In this document: positions 7,850 to 16,327 of the stretch, in pieces
How the letters are laid out: every line of letters starts with the position of its first letter
Position numbering within the stretch: position 1 is the stretch's first letter
From: Herminiimonas arsenitoxidans
GTDB lineage: Bacteria > Pseudomonadota > Gammaproteobacteria > Burkholderiales > Burkholderiaceae_D
Reading direction: 5' to 3'
Assembly (NCBI RefSeq): GCF_900130075.1
Contig: NZ_LT671418.1
Coordinates: 2,542,001-2,606,000, forward strand
DNA length: 64,000 nt
Position numbers and translations under genes: made by a program
Notes under the pieces: generated by a model
The model's database searches: none
Seen by the model: the letters and a program-made list of their open reading frames with translations, nothing else
What the model was told of the DNA's origin: nothing

Positions 7850-8500
7850 ATGAAACGTACATTTACTGTTATCGGATTAGGGGCGTTCGGCTCCACCGTC
7901 GCTCGCGAACTGGCTCGCTTGGGCAATGATGTACTGGGCATCGATCTCGATCCGGAACATGTGAACGCGATTGCCGACGATATCACGCAGGCAGTGGTGG
8001 CCGATGCGCGCAATGAAGATACGCTGCGAGATCTGGGTGTGCACGACAGCGATGCAGTGGTGGTCGCCATCGGCGAAGATCTGGAAGCGAACATCCTGGT
8101 GACGCTCACCGTCAAGAATATGCCTAAACCGGTCGTCTGGGCCAAGGCACTTAACCATAATCACCATCGCATCCTGCACAAACTGGGTGCCGATCACATT
8201 GTGCATCCTGAGCATGAAATGGGTTTGCGCCTGGCGCACTCCATGATGTATCCGGAAGTGCTGGATTACATCAGTCTGGGTCACGATTTGTTTACGGTGG
8301 AAGTGCGTGCTTCCGACAAGCTGGCCGATAAAACCGTGGCTACACTGACTTTGGGCCAGCGCGGTGTGCAATTGCTGCTGGTCAAGCATCAGCGTGAAGT
8401 GCTGGCGCCGGTTGCGGCTGACTACGTTTTCCGTCTGGGTGACCAACTGGTGATGGTTGGTACGCTGGATAACTTGCGCAATATTTCCCCTTATCTATGA
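7850..8500 (+). CDS. Potassium uptake system regulatory subunit, KtrA/TrkA type (RCK domain)
   Basis: A 216-residue cytoplasmic protein with an N-terminal RCK domain (dinucleotide motif VIGLGAFGSTVARELARLG at residues 7-25, acidic IDLD at the end of the second strand) and a C-terminal RCK_C domain from about residue 135. Such subunits form octameric rings that gate the potassium channel subunit in response to ATP/ADP or NAD(H). The length and single RCK pair match KtrA rather than the double-length E. coli TrkA. The stop overlaps the start of the channel gene by 4 bases. Confidence 0.9.
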   Translation: MKRTFTVIGLGAFGSTVARELARLGNDVLGIDLDPEHVNAIADDITQAVVADARNEDTLRDLGVHDSDAVVVAIGEDLEANILVTLTVKNMPKPVVWAKALNHNHHRILHKLGADHIVHPEHEMGLRLAHSMMYPEVLDYISLGHDLFTVEVRASDKLADKTVATLTLGQRGVQLLLVKHQREVLAPVAADYVFRLGDQLVMVGTLDNLRNISPYL

Positions 8501-9858
8501 GACGCGGCTTCCGCCCGCCGTTTTTCTATCGGCAGGTCAAAAGAAAATTTCTCCACCTGACGCCGCCTCAGGCTTTGATCCTGTCCTTCATCGGCTTGTC
8601 GCTGGTGGGTGCGATTTTGTTGAAATTGCCGATGGCGAGCAATGCGCCGACTTCGTGGATGCAGGCTTTGTTCACGGCGGTGTCAGCCTCGACGATTACC
8701 GGTTTGTCGGTGGTCGATGTCGGTAGTCACTTCACGCAGTTCGGTTTATGGGTCTTGCTCGGCTTGATACAACTGGGTGGGATAGGCTTGCTGACGTTTG
8801 GCGTGCTGATCATCCATTTGACCAGCGGTCGTTTGACCTTGCGTGATCGCGCCGCCTTGCAGGATTCATTCAATCAAAGCGGCCGCATCGATATGCAGGG
8901 TTTGTTGCGCGTGTTGTTCGGCTTTATCGTGGTGATGGAATTGCTCGGTACGCTCTTGCTGGCGATACAGTGGGTGCCGCAGATGGGTTGGTCGCAGGGT
9001 TTGTTCTACAGCTTCTTCCATTCGGTATCGGCTTTCAATAATGCCGGCTTCGGGCTGGATCAACATAGTCTCGCGGCTTATGTTGGCAATCCGCTGATCA
9101 ATATAGTTATCTCTTTCCTGTTTATTTCCGGCGGTATCGGCTTTGCCGTGATTGCGGATTTGCGTGCCAAACGGCGCTTCCGCGAATTTGCCTTGCATAC
9201 CAAGTTGATGTTGATTGGTACGGTGACGATCAATTTGCTGGCGATGCTGGTGCTGTTTGCGCTGGAGTACGGCAATCCGGATACCTTGGGTGGTTTGCAC
9301 GGCATAGGGACGAAGTTGTGGGCGAGCTGGTTTCAGGCGGTAGCGCCGCGCTCGTCGGGTTTCACCACGATGGATACGTCGATGCTGACGCCAGCGACCG
9401 CTTTCTTCGTCATGACCTTGATGTTCATCGGTGCGGGCAGTGGTTCTACCGGCGGCGGTATCAAACTGACCACATTCATTATTCTGCTGGTGGCGACGCG
9501 CGCATTTTTGCGCCAGCAACACAATCCGGTTCTGTTCGGGCGCAGTATAGACGCGAGCATGACCCTGCGTGCATTGGCGATTACCATCATTGCCTTGTTC
9601 TTTGTGATGACGGGAACCTTCCTGCTGATGTTGACGGAGCATGGCAGTTTTCTCGATCTTGCCTTTGAGGTGGTTTCTGCGGCATCGACTACCGGTTTGT
9701 CGCGTGGCATCACGCCGACTTTATCCGTGGGCGGGCAATGGATAGTGATGGTGTTGATGTTGATAGGCCGCGTTGGGCCGCTAACTCTGGCATTCACGCT
9801 GGCTAACCCGCGTGGTGCGGATGTGGCATATCCGTCCGGGCGCGTGAATATCGGTTAA
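8497..9858 (+). CDS. Potassium uptake channel subunit, KtrB/TrkH family
   Basis: A 453-residue membrane protein of the Trk/Ktr/HKT superfamily with four repeats of membrane-pore-membrane type. Pore loops with the selectivity-filter glycine can be seen: SASTITGLSVVD (first), HSVSAFNNAGFGLD (second), APRSSGFTTMDTS (third) and SAASTTGLSRGITP (fourth). It forms the channel for K+ (often Na+-coupled in Ktr systems) with the RCK subunit encoded just upstream, overlapping by 4 bases. K+ uptake is the first response to osmotic upshock, consistent with the nearby ectoine genes. Confidence 0.92.
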   Translation: MRRGFRPPFFYRQVKRKFLHLTPPQALILSFIGLSLVGAILLKLPMASNAPTSWMQALFTAVSASTITGLSVVDVGSHFTQFGLWVLLGLIQLGGIGLLTFGVLIIHLTSGRLTLRDRAALQDSFNQSGRIDMQGLLRVLFGFIVVMELLGTLLLAIQWVPQMGWSQGLFYSFFHSVSAFNNAGFGLDQHSLAAYVGNPLINIVISFLFISGGIGFAVIADLRAKRRFREFALHTKLMLIGTVTINLLAMLVLFALEYGNPDTLGGLHGIGTKLWASWFQAVAPRSSGFTTMDTSMLTPATAFFVMTLMFIGAGSGSTGGGIKLTTFIILLVATRAFLRQQHNPVLFGRSIDASMTLRALAITIIALFFVMTGTFLLMLTEHGSFLDLAFEVVSAASTTGLSRGITPTLSVGGQWIVMVLMLIGRVGPLTLAFTLANPRGADVAYPSGRVNIG

Positions 9859-9944
9859 GTTGTTGATATTGCACGCTTGCTGCAATAGAGGCTGAGGCCG
9901 GTCGCACGCTGATACAATGGCTGGCTTTCTTTTCCGGTTTTCTG

Positions 9945-11999
9945 ATGTCCTCTTCCCCGAATTCTTCCACGCACGGTTTGAACGCGCCTCAGCGCGAAGC
10001 TATCCATTACATGGACGGTCCATGTCTGGTGCTGGCCGGTGCCGGTTCGGGCAAGACGCGCGTGATCACGACCAAGATCGCGAGCCTGATCGAGGAACAC
10101 GGTTACGAAGCCAAGAATATTGCCGCGCTGACTTTTACCAATAAAGCCGCGCTGGAGATGCAGGAACGTATCGCCAAATTGCTGAAAGAGCCGAAGAAGG
10201 CCAAGCAGTTGACCGTCAGTACTTTCCATTCGCTGGGCGTCAAGATACTGCGGCAGGAAGCGAAAGAACTCGGTCTGAAAGATCGCTTCTCCATCATGGA
10301 CAGCGACGATTGCTTTTCACTGGTGCAGGATCTGGCGGTCACCACCGACAAGCAGTTGATACGCCGCATACAGACCGCGATGTCACTGTGGAAAAACGGC
10401 CTGATTGATCCCGACACCGCCTTGAATCAAGCGAAAGATGAAGACGAGGCACAAGCCGCGCGCATCTATCGCAGTTACGTCGCGACTTTGTCCGCGTATC
10501 AGGCAGTCGACTTCGACGATCTGATCCGCTTGCCGGTCGAACTGTTCCGCACCAATGAAGCGGTGCGCGACAAATGGCAGCGACGTTTGCGTTATCTGCT
10601 GGTCGATGAGTATCAGGATACGAATACCTGCCAGTACGAACTGGTCAAAATGCTGGTCACCGGCGTCGGCAAGAAGCCTATGTTCACCGCAGTGGGCGAC
10701 GATGATCAGGCGATCTACGCATGGCGTGGCGCAACAATTGAAAATCTGAAGCAGCTGGAAGTCGATTTCCCCGATCTGCGGGTCATCAAACTCGAACAGA
10801 ATTACCGCTCCAGCACACGCATACTGCAAGCCGCCAACTCGGTCATCGCCAACAATCCCAAGCTGTTTGAAAAAACTTTGTGGTCCGATCACGGTCTGGG
10901 TGACCCGATCAAAGTCATGGGCATGCAGGATGACGACCAGGAAGCGGAACAGATCGCGATCATGCTGTCGGCGCATCGCTTCGAACGTCGCGCCAAGTTT
11001 TCCGATTACGCGATTTTGTATCGCGGTAATCATCAATCGCGCGTGATTGAGCAAGCACTGCGCAAGGAACGCATTCCGTACACGATTTCTGGTGGTCAGA
11101 GTTTCTTCGACCGTGCCGAGATCAAGGACATCATCAGCTACTTGCGATTAATTGCCAATGAAGACGACGATCCTGCCTTCATCCGCGCAGTCACGACGCC
11201 CAAGCGCGGTGTTGGTCAATCGACGTTGGAAACGCTGGGCGCATTCGCCGGTCAATGGCAATGTTCGCTATTCGAAGCGGTGTTCAAAGGCGGGCTGGAA
11301 TCGAAGCTGGCCGATAGACAACTGACGCCTTTGCGTGAGTTCTGCACCTTCATCAACAATCTTGAACGGCATGCGCATCGCGAGACTGAAGCCAGCACGC
11401 TGCTCGACGACATGATGAAAGAGATCAATTACGAAGGCTATCTGTACGATAACTTCGACGACAGACAAGCGCAGTCAAAGTGGCAGAACGTCATCGACTT
11501 CACAACCTGGCTGAAAGAAAAAGGCAGCGGCGGCAAGGACGGCAACGATCCTGAAAGAAGTTTGCTCGATCTGACGCAAATGGTAGCGCTGATGTCCATG
11601 CTCGAAGGCAAGGATGAAGAACCGGATGCAGTGCGGATGTCTACTCTGCACGCATCCAAAGGTTTGGAGTTCCCGCATGTATTTTTGGTCGGTGTGGAAG
11701 AGGGCATCTTGCCGCATAAGGGCGATCCTGATGCGCCTATCGAAACGCTGGGTGCGCGTATAGAAGAAGAGCGTCGTCTGATGTACGTCGGCATTACGCG
11801 TGCGCAGCGCTCATTGCACGTGAGCTGGTGCAAGAAGCGCAAACGTGCGCGTGAACATGTGCATTGCGATATCTCGCGCTTCATCAAGGAAATGAAACTG
11901 GATGAAGGCGACGCCGTACCGACTGAAGATGAAGTCATTACACCGCAAAGTCGCTTGGCCAATCTGAAGGCCTTGCTACAGAAACCAAAAGTGGCATAA
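9945..11999 (+). CDS. rep: ATP-dependent DNA helicase Rep
   Basis: A 684-residue superfamily 1A helicase that clears proteins ahead of replication forks. All motifs are present: Q-motif GLNAPQREAI, Walker A LAGAGSGKTRVI (about residue 33), Walker B LLVDEYQDTN, motif III GDDDQAIYAWRGA, motif IV QNYRSS, motif V MSTLHASKGLEFPHVFLVG and motif VI RRLMYVGITRA. Length and the N-terminal LNAPQREAIHYMDGPCLVLAG favour Rep over UvrD (usually about 720-750). It stands alone with no clear operon partner. Confidence 0.93.
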   Translation: MSSSPNSSTHGLNAPQREAIHYMDGPCLVLAGAGSGKTRVITTKIASLIEEHGYEAKNIAALTFTNKAALEMQERIAKLLKEPKKAKQLTVSTFHSLGVKILRQEAKELGLKDRFSIMDSDDCFSLVQDLAVTTDKQLIRRIQTAMSLWKNGLIDPDTALNQAKDEDEAQAARIYRSYVATLSAYQAVDFDDLIRLPVELFRTNEAVRDKWQRRLRYLLVDEYQDTNTCQYELVKMLVTGVGKKPMFTAVGDDDQAIYAWRGATIENLKQLEVDFPDLRVIKLEQNYRSSTRILQAANSVIANNPKLFEKTLWSDHGLGDPIKVMGMQDDDQEAEQIAIMLSAHRFERRAKFSDYAILYRGNHQSRVIEQALRKERIPYTISGGQSFFDRAEIKDIISYLRLIANEDDDPAFIRAVTTPKRGVGQSTLETLGAFAGQWQCSLFEAVFKGGLESKLADRQLTPLREFCTFINNLERHAHRETEASTLLDDMMKEINYEGYLYDNFDDRQAQSKWQNVIDFTTWLKEKGSGGKDGNDPERSLLDLTQMVALMSMLEGKDEEPDAVRMSTLHASKGLEFPHVFLVGVEEGILPHKGDPDAPIETLGARIEEERRLMYVGITRAQRSLHVSWCKKRKRAREHVHCDISRFIKEMKLDEGDAVPTEDEVITPQSRLANLKALLQKPKVA

Positions 12000-12170
12000 G
12001 TGATGTCGCTGCTGACGAACAATGGTCTGCAGCGGCACACAGTATTCGATGGCATGGATCATGCACAGCCGCAGACTTCTTGATTGTTGCGCGTCGGGTC
12101 TTCATCATGCATGCAATACCCGACATCGTTTTTTCTACAGAGCCTTTCATTTTCCCAAGTGAGTTGAGCC

Positions 12171-13526
12171 ATGTCTAATCCTTCCACATTCCAAACCATG
12201 AAAAGACATGCGCGTCATACGATGCGCGTATCGCGCTATTCGTTTCGCATCGCGGTTTTTCTTGGTGGTGCGGCTTGCGTCGCGGTTTGCTCCCTGGCGT
12301 TTGCCTGGCTGGCAGAAGAAATGCTCAGCTTGAATCGTCAGATCACACATGCTTATTGGTGGAGCGCGCTGTTGATGCTGCCGCTGGGATTTGCCGGCAT
12401 ACGCTGGATGACGATACGCCTTGCACCGCAGGCGCGCGGTAGCGGTATTCCGCAAGTGATTGCCGCGATGTCGATACCGGCCGGGCCGGCGCAAAACACC
12501 TTGGTATCGCTGCCGCAATCGATGTGGAAAGTGGTACTGACTGCCGCTGGTTTGCTGGTCGGTGCATCGATAGGACGTGAAGGGCCATCAGTACAAGTCG
12601 GCGCAGCCGTGATGTTGGCGTGGGGACGTTGGTGGCAAAAGCGCCCGCGCTTTGCGGTCGGCTTTCGGCCGGAAGCCTTGATTGCTGCGGGTGCAGCCGG
12701 TGGTTTGGCTGCGGCATTCAATACACCTTTGGCCGGCGTGGTGTTCGCAATTGAAGAGCTGGGTCGCGGCAGCACAGTGCGCTGGGATCGCTTGGTGATG
12801 TCGGCGGTGTTGTGCGCGGGTTTTATTGCTTTATCAGTCTTCGGCAATAACTCGTACTTTCAGATTCATGAATCGATACTGGCGCTGAATGCCTCGTGGA
12901 TCATCGTGGTGGTGTGTGCTTTGGTCAACGGCGTATTGGGCGGCTTGTTCGGCAAAATGTTGCTGGCCGGACCGGCAGCGTGGTTGCCTGCCCATCGACG
13001 TAGCTGGACCGAGCGTTATCCGATTTTGTTGGCGGGCGTATGCGGTTTGCTGGTGGCCTTGCTGGGTTTGCTGGCGCATGGCTCGACGTATGGCACGGGC
13101 TACGAGCAGACGGCGGCTTTGCTCAATGGCCATCCGGTCGATAGCATGGTGTTTGGCTTGGCGAAATTTGGCGCGACGATACTTTCTTACTTCGCCGGCA
13201 TTCCTGGCGGAATCTTTACGCCATCGCTGGCGATTGGTGCCGGTATCGGTGACAATATCGCCCAGGTACTGCCGGGTGTCATCGATGGGCGTTTGGTTGC
13301 CTTATTGTCTATGGCAGCTTTCTTGGCGGCGGCAACGCAAGCGCCGATTACGGCCAGTGTGATCGTGATGGAAATGACCCGCAGCCAGGACGTTACTTTA
13401 TTGTTGCTGGCAACTACTTTGGCAGCATCATTCGTCTCGCGGCAATTTTGCCCGCGACCTTTTTATCATGCAGCATCGCGGAATTTTCGTCGCGAAGCCA
13501 TACACAAACACAAGATGTCAGCGTAA
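12171..13526 (+). CDS. ClC-family chloride channel or H+/Cl- antiporter
   Basis: A 451-residue polytopic protein with the three ClC anion-site signatures: GSGIP (in RGSGIPQVIAAM), GREGP (IGREGPSVQVGAA, including the gating glutamate) and GxFxP (GIPGGIFTPSLAIGAGIG). There is no C-terminal CBS pair. The serine in GSGIP is typical of chloride rather than fluoride ClC proteins, and I saw no fluoride riboswitch upstream. Whether it is a channel or exchanger cannot be settled by eye. Bacterial ClC exchangers support extreme acid resistance or charge balance during ion uptake. Confidence 0.9.
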   Translation: MSNPSTFQTMKRHARHTMRVSRYSFRIAVFLGGAACVAVCSLAFAWLAEEMLSLNRQITHAYWWSALLMLPLGFAGIRWMTIRLAPQARGSGIPQVIAAMSIPAGPAQNTLVSLPQSMWKVVLTAAGLLVGASIGREGPSVQVGAAVMLAWGRWWQKRPRFAVGFRPEALIAAGAAGGLAAAFNTPLAGVVFAIEELGRGSTVRWDRLVMSAVLCAGFIALSVFGNNSYFQIHESILALNASWIIVVVCALVNGVLGGLFGKMLLAGPAAWLPAHRRSWTERYPILLAGVCGLLVALLGLLAHGSTYGTGYEQTAALLNGHPVDSMVFGLAKFGATILSYFAGIPGGIFTPSLAIGAGIGDNIAQVLPGVIDGRLVALLSMAAFLAAATQAPITASVIVMEMTRSQDVTLLLLATTLAASFVSRQFCPRPFYHAASRNFRREAIHKHKMSA

Positions 13527-13572
13527 TGCTGATACGTAATGTGTTGCAGTTCACTATTGGGAAACTCACATC

Positions 13573-13779
13573 ATGGACGAAGATCGCATCGTCAATATTG
13601 AAATCAAGATCGCACGCCAGGAAGATCTGGTCGATGCGCTGAATCATATGGTGTATCAGCAGCAAAAGAAAATCGATGAGCTGGAAGCCTTGTGCCTTGC
13701 CTTGGCGCGTCGTTTGAAGGATGTGGTCAGCGGCGGCAATGAACAAAATGCGGCGAACGAGAGACCGCCGCATTATTGA
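13573..13779 (+). CDS. slyX: SlyX-family coiled-coil protein
   Basis: A 68-residue protein with the SlyX pattern: EDRIVNIEIKIARQEDLVDALNHMVYQQQKKIDELE in heptad-like coiled-coil form, then LARRLKDV and a Pro-Pro-His-Tyr C-terminus typical of SlyX. The function is unknown; the name comes from a gene next to slyD in E. coli. It follows the ClC gene by 46 bases and leads a run of three small genes. Confidence 0.85.
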   Translation: MDEDRIVNIEIKIARQEDLVDALNHMVYQQQKKIDELEALCLALARRLKDVVSGGNEQNAANERPPHY

Positions 13780-13828
13780 TGCGCGCATGCGTGGATTATT
13801 TTATTAGAACTTTATACAGATAGAAGCT

Positions 13829-14143
13829 ATGAGTGGATTGAGCGAAGAGCAGCAACTTTTGCATGCCAAATTGAATATGGAAACCTCGCAAATTGCGTGG
13901 GAGGAATTACTGCGTTATTTCGCCGGTGGTTTGGTGATCGTTGTCGCCGATGAGCTGGATTTGGTTGAAGTCGCAGCGCGTTTTACGATAGATGACAAGG
14001 CTGCGGTTGAACAATGGTTGCATGCGGGTCAGATCGCCAAGGTGAGCGATGCCCAAGCCAGTATCTGGCTGGAAGCAGATGCCTTGTTATGGACAGTGGT
14101 TGCGCGGCCGTGGGTCTTGGTACAAGAAAAGAAACTGGTTTGA
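13829..14143 (+). CDS. DUF2288 family protein
   Basis: A 104-residue protein with the DUF2288 pattern: LHAKLNMETSQIAWEELLRYFAGG near the N-terminus, VVVADELDLVEVAARF in the middle and LWTVVARPWVLVQEKK at the end. It is soluble, acidic and conserved in many proteobacteria, with unknown function. It sits between slyX and the VF530 gene with short gaps of 49 and 22 bases, suggesting co-transcription. Confidence 0.8.
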   Translation: MSGLSEEQQLLHAKLNMETSQIAWEELLRYFAGGLVIVVADELDLVEVAARFTIDDKAAVEQWLHAGQIAKVSDAQASIWLEADALLWTVVARPWVLVQEKKLV

Positions 14144-14165
14144 GCGATCAAGCTGAAAGAACACG

Positions 14166-14387
14166 ATGAGCGAGCAGCAAAAGAATGATCCATTGCATGG
14201 CCAGAGCCTGGAGAAAATCCTGCTGGCGCTAGTTGCGCATTACGGTTGGGAAGAGCTGGGTCGTCGCATAGATATCAAATGCTTCAATATCGATCCGAGC
14301 ATCAAATCGAGTCTGACGTTTTTGCGTAAAACGCCGTGGGCGCGTGCGAAGGTGGAAGAACTGTTTGTGACTATGTCCGACGATTAA
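14166..14387 (+). CDS. VF530 family small DNA-binding-like protein (DUF2132)
   Basis: A 73-residue protein matching the VF530/DUF2132 family: [25 protein letters not shown], then [28 protein letters not shown]530 from Vibrio fischeri has a helical fold that resembles DNA-binding domains, but no biological role is established. The Lys/Arg-rich second half would suit nucleic acid binding. It starts 22 bases after the DUF2288 gene. Confidence 0.85.
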   Translation: MSEQQKNDPLHGQSLEKILLALVAHYGWEELGRRIDIKCFNIDPSIKSSLTFLRKTPWARAKVEELFVTMSDD

Positions 14388-14430
14388 ATAAATAGATAAG
14401 CGTCGGACATATTATTTGATGAGGCTGTGA

Positions 14431-15141
14431 TTACAGCTTCGATTGATGGTGGATCGCGACGAACAGTGTAGCCAGCGTTGACAGCACAGCTTCAAAGTGC
14501 GCCTTCGGTTCGGTATTGTCCCAAATGTAATGCGCCATCACTGCTTCAAATTCCTTGCTGCGTTTTTTCGCAGTAACGGAATGTGCGCGGGTGATGGCTT
14601 TCAGAAATTGACGGCGCATATTCGGCAACACTGGAATGTGTTCGCTGTCATCCAGGAATTCAAAACCGCCCGGCAAAGGGCTACCCTTCATCTGGAATTC
14701 CAAACGTTCGAATACGGCTGGCGGTAAATCCTTCACCAGTTCGCATGCGCTTTCATTCAATCGCAACACCATGCTGAAGCCAGCTGGGTAGATTACATCC
14801 GAGTCATCTCTTTCCGACAGAAAAACTGCCAGGCGCAACGAGTATTCCGCTTGATACGCATCGTCGTAAGCGCTGTTCAGACTGGTGCGTGTAGTCGGCC
14901 AGAAGATCAATGTGCCAGGTGTGCTTTCATCATCCGGGTCAGGGAAAAATTCCAGCGAGATGTCGTCAGCGGAATCGCCCGCAACGGACAACATCTTCAA
15001 TACAGGTGCAGCAAGGTCGCCCAGAATCGATGCGGCAATCGCGCCGGTGGCTGCGATGTCGGCGTTGGTCAGGTCTTCTACGATGTAGCCATTCAATGGC
15101 TTGAGTAATGCGTTTGGGTCGAGCATGTGCGGTGTGGTCAT
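14431..15141 (-). CDS. Uncharacterised 236-residue protein
   Basis: I do not recognise a family. The protein is acidic, soluble, without signal peptide or membrane segment. Visible features are an Ala-rich helix (IAATGAIAASILGDLAAPVLKML), an acidic stretch FFPDPDDESTPG, and a C-terminal segment FLKAITRAHSVTAKKRSKEFEAV followed by a hydrophobic helix. The start at 15141 (MTTPHMLDPNALLKP) is preferred over the ATG at 15198, which adds a basic segment without a ribosome site. It is a single gene pointing against the VF530 gene, divergent from the next small gene. Confidence 0.7.
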   Translation of the reverse strand: MTTPHMLDPNALLKPLNGYIVEDLTNADIAATGAIAASILGDLAAPVLKMLSVAGDSADDISLEFFPDPDDESTPGTLIFWPTTRTSLNSAYDDAYQAEYSLRLAVFLSERDDSDVIYPAGFSMVLRLNESACELVKDLPPAVFERLEFQMKGSPLPGGFEFLDDSEHIPVLPNMRRQFLKAITRAHSVTAKKRSKEFEAVMAHYIWDNTEPKAHFEAVLSTLATLFVAIHHQSKL

Positions 15142-15335
15142 TTTTAAAATTGATGTTGTTTGTCTGCGCTTATCAGGCGAAGACAAGGGTCGTTGCAATA
15201 TAACTTAAAACCTGATGGTGATGAAATGGAAATGCGCCGTCATTTGTGATGCGCAAGCGAATCTGTTTAAATGGTCTGCAATCAGCTGCCGTTTGTGCGG
15301 TGCTACATCACTCTCAATCAAGCGAGGAATCACTT

Positions 15336-15674
15336 ATGTATACATGGCTACTGCCCGCGGTAAAAGCGATCTTGCCGCATGTGGGCACGATCATCTCCGC
15401 GACCTTGCCGGTTTTCCAAAGCCGCAAGGTTGATGCGAATGCTGCAACGGAAGAAGCATTGTTGCAGCAACAAATTACGGAGCTGCAAGAAGTTGCCTCG
15501 CATAATGCGGTGCACATCAAGGAGCTGGCCGAGCAATTGCAGCAAATGGTGATCACGCTGGAGCAGGGTGTGATTGCCAATGAGCAGCGTTACAGGCGTT
15601 TGTCGCTATTGTCCGGTATTGCGTCTGTGTTGTCGATTGCGGCGATAGGTTTATGGTGGTTTGGTGCGCGTTGA
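15336..15674 (+). CDS. Uncharacterised small membrane-anchored coiled-coil protein
   Basis: A 112-residue protein. The N-terminus MYTWLLPAVKAILPHVGTIISATLPVF is amphipathic to hydrophobic, the middle (about residues 40-80) is a Gln/Glu-rich coiled coil (EEALLQQQITELQEVASHN...ELAEQLQQM), and the C-terminus is a clear membrane helix (LSGIASVLSIAAIGLWWFG). The start at 15336 follows GAGGA at 15324-15328; an ATG 90 bases upstream lacks a ribosome site. The layout suggests a membrane scaffold or tether. I recognise no family. Confidence 0.65.
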   Translation: MYTWLLPAVKAILPHVGTIISATLPVFQSRKVDANAATEEALLQQQITELQEVASHNAVHIKELAEQLQQMVITLEQGVIANEQRYRRLSLLSGIASVLSIAAIGLWWFGAR

Positions 15675-15863
15675 TAAAGTCAAAGTCGCGTCAGTTCTTA
15701 CGTAGCAAGAATTGCCGTGCGGCATTGCTCGCATATAAAAGATGAACTTCCAACAATAATGGCAGTCAGTAAGAAGACGTGCATCGCCGATTGATGTAAT
15801 CGGTCAGGCACTTCTTGGGCGTATGCAATGTTCGCCTCCTTATTATTCAGTAAAGGACTTGCC

Positions 15864-16109
15864 ATGATAAAACTACGTACAATTCTCGCTGGCACGGCAG
15901 TGGCCATGTTTTCGCAATTTGCAGCGGCCCAGCAGGCCCAGATATGTCCAGGCGCTATCCTCGTGCCTGCTTCGGAGGCTCCATCTAATCCTAACGACCC
16001 ACGATATACCGATCAATCGCGCTTGAATTACACCGCTGATCCTTTGGTTAAACGACGTATAGAAGCAAGTGGTGGAACACCCTGCCTTACCCCAGCACCG
16101 ACCAGATAA
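15864..16109 (+). CDS. Small secreted protein of unknown function
   Basis: An 81-residue protein with a clear signal peptide (MIKLRTILAGTAVAMFSQFAAAQ, cleavage after AAA near residue 22). The mature 59 residues contain two cysteines (ICPGAILVP and GTPCLTP), likely one disulfide, and a Pro/Asn/Asp-rich centre. The ATG at 15864 has AAAGGA just upstream; 15828 is an alternative with no signal-peptide logic. A strong terminator follows, so it is a monocistronic small exported protein. No family recognised. Confidence 0.65.
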   Translation: MIKLRTILAGTAVAMFSQFAAAQQAQICPGAILVPASEAPSNPNDPRYTDQSRLNYTADPLVKRRIEASGGTPCLTPAPTR

Positions 16110-16131
16110 TTTTCGGATTTGACTGATACTT

Positions 16132-16168
16132 ACAAGGCGAGAGCGCGCAAGTGCTCTCGCCTTGTTTT
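16132..16168 (+). terminator. Rho-independent terminator
   Basis: Long perfect stem CAAGGCGAGAGC / GCTCTCGCCTTG with an 8-base loop followed by TTTTATTT, 24 bases after the small secreted protein gene. It separates that gene from dinB. Confidence 0.9.
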
Positions 16169-16266
16169 ATTTGCGGCGCATATTTCGATGTTTGTGTGAT
16201 GTTCCAGGCATGTACTTCGCGGTCCTCACCTCTGCAGTTCTTTGAGTAAAAATCCCTAGTAATTTA

Positions 16267-16282
16267 CTGTGTATTTGTACAG
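16267..16282 (+). promoter_or_regulatory. LexA (SOS) box upstream of dinB
   Basis: CTGTGTATTTGTACAG: a full CTG-N10-CAG LexA box with the T after CTG and the A before CAG also conserved. It lies 45 bases before the chosen dinB start, so LexA bound here would block the promoter. SOS control of DNA polymerase IV is established for many bacteria; the box indicates the same here. Confidence 0.85.
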
Positions 16283-16327
16283 TAAATGATATGCTGCTCA
16301 GCATCTTGTTTCGTCCATCAAATGTTC

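Noticed and set aside
12001..12170. Fluoride riboswitch before the ClC gene
   Set aside because: The conserved fluoride-sensor core was not found, and the GSGIP signature marks the chloride-type rather than fluoride-type ClC.
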